Origin: Xanthoparmelia taractica
Taxonomy: Eukaryota > Ascomycota > Lecanoromycetes > Lecanorales > Parmeliaceae
Length of the DNA: 19,011 nt
NCBI GenBank assembly: GCA_033085395.1
Contig: JANQBS010000487.1
Span: 1 to 19,011, forward strand
Direction: 5' to 3'
Part shown: piece after piece, positions 17,150-19,011 of the stretch
Numbering within the stretch: the first letter of the stretch is position 1
How the letters are laid out: every line of letters begins with the position of its first letter
Made by a program: the position numbers and the translations under genes
The notes under the pieces: generated by a model
What the model was told of the DNA's origin: nothing
Database searches by the model: none
Seen by the model: the letters and a program-made list of their open reading frames with translations, nothing else

Positions 17150-17320
17150 AGATTATATTTTATATACATTATCTTTAAAATTCTTTTCTAAAAAGATCGT
17201 TATATTTTTTATTATATTTATTCATCAGCTTTTTAATATCTTAAAGATTCTCTACTCAATATTAGATATTATATATCGGGCCCTAATATTTTTACTTAAC
17301 AAGATACTTAGTGATAATAT
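17150..17320 (-). pseudogene. Chromodomain-like C-terminus of G integrase
   Basis: On the minus strand at 17309-17278 the frame reads KYLVK-stop-KY-stop-GP. This fits the chromodomain signature Y-L-V-K-W-K-G-Y-G-P with TGG-to-TAG or TAA changes at Trp and a lost Gly. It is followed by a segment with KADE-stop-I spaced like the family's L-x-x-A-x-E-x-I helix (about 17240-17220). Chromodomains at this place target chromovirus integration to histone-marked heterochromatin. The reading frame then decays before 17150; 17046-17150 shows no motif. Confidence 0.6.
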
Positions 17321-18770
17321 CTTTTCCCCGATCTCGTTTACGTATTTCTCTCTTATTTAAGAGTGTCTTAATCTCGTACTTTTTTTAATTCAAATTCTTA
17401 TTATTAATTACGAAATTCTATCTTTAATCTCGAGATCTTTAATAGAGATCGAAATTTTAACGCTAATTCTAATATAATCATCGAAATTATTAAATAAACT
17501 TTTTATATTTTCGATAGATTTAGTTTATAAGCTAAATTCTTATATTTTCTAAGTATCTTAAAGAATTTAGCTCGTTAATTAAAAAGCTTAGAGTTTTCTA
17601 GATCGAGGAGATAATATTCTTTATGTAACTTAACGAAAGCGAGATCTCCAGATTTTAATGTAATTGATTTACATTAAATATTATAACGAAGTTTTGCATT
17701 TATAGCGGCGAAGACTATAAAGTCGACTACTTCTTATCTATTTCTAATACGTGTATCGATTAGTTTTATTTATTTCTTCGTATCTAAATCGTTAATATTA
17801 AAGTTCTTATTAAGTTTTTTTTCGAAGATGATCTCGTTTAAAAATTTATCGATAAACGCATTTATCAAGTTATTAAGAATACTTCTTATATATACGATAA
17901 ATATATCTTAGAACTCGTTAAGGTGATAGACGATATAATATCTCAAAGCAATCTTAACTATCTAATTCGTTCGTTTCGATTATTTATCGATCTAAAGATA
18001 ATACGTAGTTAAAATCATTAGATCCGTTCTTAGGGTTTTAAAGATAGCTTTTTAAAGTTCTAAGAGAAACTTAAGGTCTCGATCTAAAATAATAGTTCTT
18101 GAAATTCCTTAATCTATTAAGGCGAGTAATAATGCGAAAGCTTATTTAGTTAATCTCTAAGTATTCTTTTTAGAAATTATCATAATCTTCTTCGAGAACT
18201 TATCGATTATAATTATTATTATATTAAACTCGTTTTTTAATATAAGAAGCGTAAATATAAAATCGATAATAATAATATAAAAGATTAATATCGGAGTAAA
18301 AATAGAATTAAGACTTTCGTAAGTCAAATATCTTTTAATTTAATTTAGCTAACACTAAGAATAATAAAAAATATATCGTTTTAGTCGCCTAATAAGATAT
18401 CTTATATAATAGACTTTCACGATTTTTTCGTAAGTGCGCTGAAATCTCTTATAACTATAATTATTATATACTAATTCAAAAACCTTCTATTTCATCTTTT
18501 TTAATATATATAATCGTTCTCGATTATTAAGATCGTCTTGATAATAAATAAGATTATCACGAAGTAGAAACTAAATCGCTAATAGTTTAACGAATTCTTA
18601 AGTCTCGTCTTCTTTAAGAAGCTTCTATTTTTCTACTTATAAGATCTTAAGTATCTTTCTTCACTTCTTATCTTCTATATAAGTATTCTTAAGCTTACTT
18701 CGATATTTCTCTAATATTTTTAATAAGCGTTATTACGAAAAAAAAAAAATTATTTAAAACTTCGATTACG
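17321..18770 (-). pseudogene. Ty3/gypsy integrase remnant of G
   Basis: Zinc-binding region: 18471-18436 reads VYNNYSYKRFQR, where two Tyr replace His of H-x3-to-5-H (CAT to TAT), and near 18372-18351 YYSQCQ (with stop read as Q) carries one surviving Cys of C-x2-C. First Asp: IDFIF at about 18264. It is followed by IIDKFSKKIMII. Second Asp: DRDLKFLLEL at about 18095-18060, the family's S-D-R-D-P-K-F-x-S-x-x-W. Glu block: TYYL-stop-IDK-stop-SKRTN near 18005-17960, matching Y-H-P-Q-T-D-G-Q-S-E-R-T-N with the catalytic Glu changed to Lys. Downstream, SGDLAFVKLHKEYYL near 17660-17600 fits the basic C-terminal domain. Stops are scattered and mostly at Gln or Trp positions. Residue changes make it inactive. 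Confidence 0.8.
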
Positions 18771-18935
18771 TTTATATTAAATTTCTTCTCTCTTTCTCGT
18801 AACCATCTTAAAAAAGCGTCGAAAACAGTATTCTATTTTTCGAGCCTTCACCTTACGTTAAGATTAAACTGCGAGGCGTACTATAAAGCACGTATAAGTC
18901 GGAGATTTATCCGACTCAGGAAGAAAGAGAATAGC
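18771..18935 (-). pseudogene. RNase H C-terminal tail of G
   Basis: From about 18918 to 18808 the minus-strand frame reads LSRINLRLIRAL-stop-YASQFNLNV, then EK-stop-NTVFDAFLR. It matches the end of Ty3/gypsy RNase H, where R-A-x-x-Y-L-S-Q-F-x-x-x-x-x-x-P-G-K-x-N-x-x-x-D-A-L-S-R leads into integrase. The stops fit Trp and Gln. The catalytic part of RNase H and all of reverse transcriptase are cut off by MITE copy 4. 18600-18770, between this and the zinc-binding region, is charged but carries no motif. Confidence 0.72.
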
Positions 18936-19011
18936 TACGGGTCGGAAAGGTGTGGTATATTTGATGGTATGGGACCAGTTTTTCGAATACCATATCGAAA
19001 GGTATAGAATA
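18936..19011 (+). mobile_element. MITE copy 4, partial, running off the window
   Basis: The first 76 bases of the element are in the same orientation as copy 1, starting with a perfect terminal repeat TACGGGTCGGAAAGGTGTGG. The hairpin reads CATATC-GAAA-GGTATA here; two RIP-type changes leave pairing possible through a T-G wobble and lose the outermost pair. The left flank is AGAATAGC; the partner duplication is outside the window. It interrupts the RNase H remnant of the gypsy element G. Confidence 0.9.

Larger units (their letters stand above)
16067..18935 (-). mobile_element. Ty3/gypsy LTR retrotransposon G, 3' part
   Basis: Reading the minus strand from 18935: tail of RNase H, integrase with zinc-binding and DDE regions, a C-terminal chromodomain-like segment, then a possible polypurine tract and an LTR with tandem repeats, ending at MITE copy 3. 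The order RNase H then integrase is that of Ty3/gypsy, and the chromodomain places it with the chromoviruses. Gag, protease, reverse transcriptase and the 5' LTR would lie beyond MITE copy 4 to the right. The coding part is RIP-mutated but less completely than X or Z, and several motifs are readable without correction. Both ends are defined by MITEs, not by its own termini. Confidence 0.82.

Noticed and set aside
16067..18935. G as a composite transposon mobilised by flanking MITEs 3 and 4
   Set aside because: The two MITEs are inverted and flank a retroelement piece, but their outer 8-bp flanks cannot be shown to match and each MITE looks complete or normal by itself. MITE-mediated breakage explains it more simply.
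1..19011. Mitochondrial or AT-rich bacterial DNA
   Set aside because: There are no tRNA, rRNA or dense open frames. The AT bias is a dinucleotide effect at CpA with CpG kept, and the content is LTR retrotransposons with fungal-type RIP.
1..19011. CpG methylation decay as the cause of the AT bias
   Set aside because: CpG is among the best preserved C-containing dinucleotides here, while CpA is the one that is missing.

Overview
The window looks like a transposon graveyard from the nuclear genome of a filamentous ascomycete (Pezizomycotina). The main evidence is base composition. Across most of the window CpA and TpG are almost absent, TpA is in excess, and CpG survives well: positions 301-420 contain no CA or TG at all but three CG. 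This is the mark of repeat-induced point mutation (RIP), a fungal defence that turns C into T on both strands of duplicated DNA, mainly at CpA. I see no host gene, tRNA, rRNA or intact transposon gene. The few open frames are too short or too composite to be genes. I could recognise the coding remnants because most RIP stops come from CAA, CAG or TGG codons, so the frames can still be followed.

Layout, left to right. 1-76: end of an inverted-repeat miniature element (MITE), called here copy 0. 77-5155: Ty1/copia-type retrotransposon X on the minus strand (5' LTR at 5012-5155, tRNA-primer site, leader, gag, protease, integrase, start of reverse transcriptase), carrying MITE copy 1 at 2295-2569. 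5156-8118: a poorly classified element W, probably also an LTR element on the minus strand, whose right end is much less mutated and carries a 64-bp tandem duplication. 8119-9536: fragment Y, a second copy of the LTR and leader of the X family, with MITE copy 2 inserted in its LTR. 9537-14255: copia element Z on the minus strand, a diverged relative of X with the same gene order, cut inside reverse transcriptase where Y begins. 14256-15792: a gag-like remnant V on the plus strand. 15793-16066: MITE copy 3. 16067-18935: Ty3/gypsy element G on the minus strand (tail of RNase H, integrase, chromodomain-like segment, then an LTR with tandem repeats). 18936-19011: start of MITE copy 4, facing copy 0.

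The MITE is the most coherent element. Its ends are inverted copies of TACGGGTCGGAAAGGTGTGG, it is 274-276 bp long, and two copies are flanked by perfect 8-bp target duplications (ATTATAAA and ATTAAAAT), both fitting the hAT-superfamily pattern nTnnnnAn. The related LTRs of X and Z supply the matching empty site for copy 2. The short elements (MITEs, 124-144 bp LTRs) kept many CpA, CC and GG steps, while the long internal regions were heavily mutated. This fits a minimum-length threshold for RIP, with light leakage into the MITEs. Catalytic and metal-binding residues of the retroelements (gag zinc knuckle, protease DSG, integrase Glu and His) have been changed by C-to-T or G-to-A steps.

Limits: family calls rest on motifs read by eye from degraded frames. 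Element boundaries without an LTR or inverted repeat are approximate, and no database comparison was possible.
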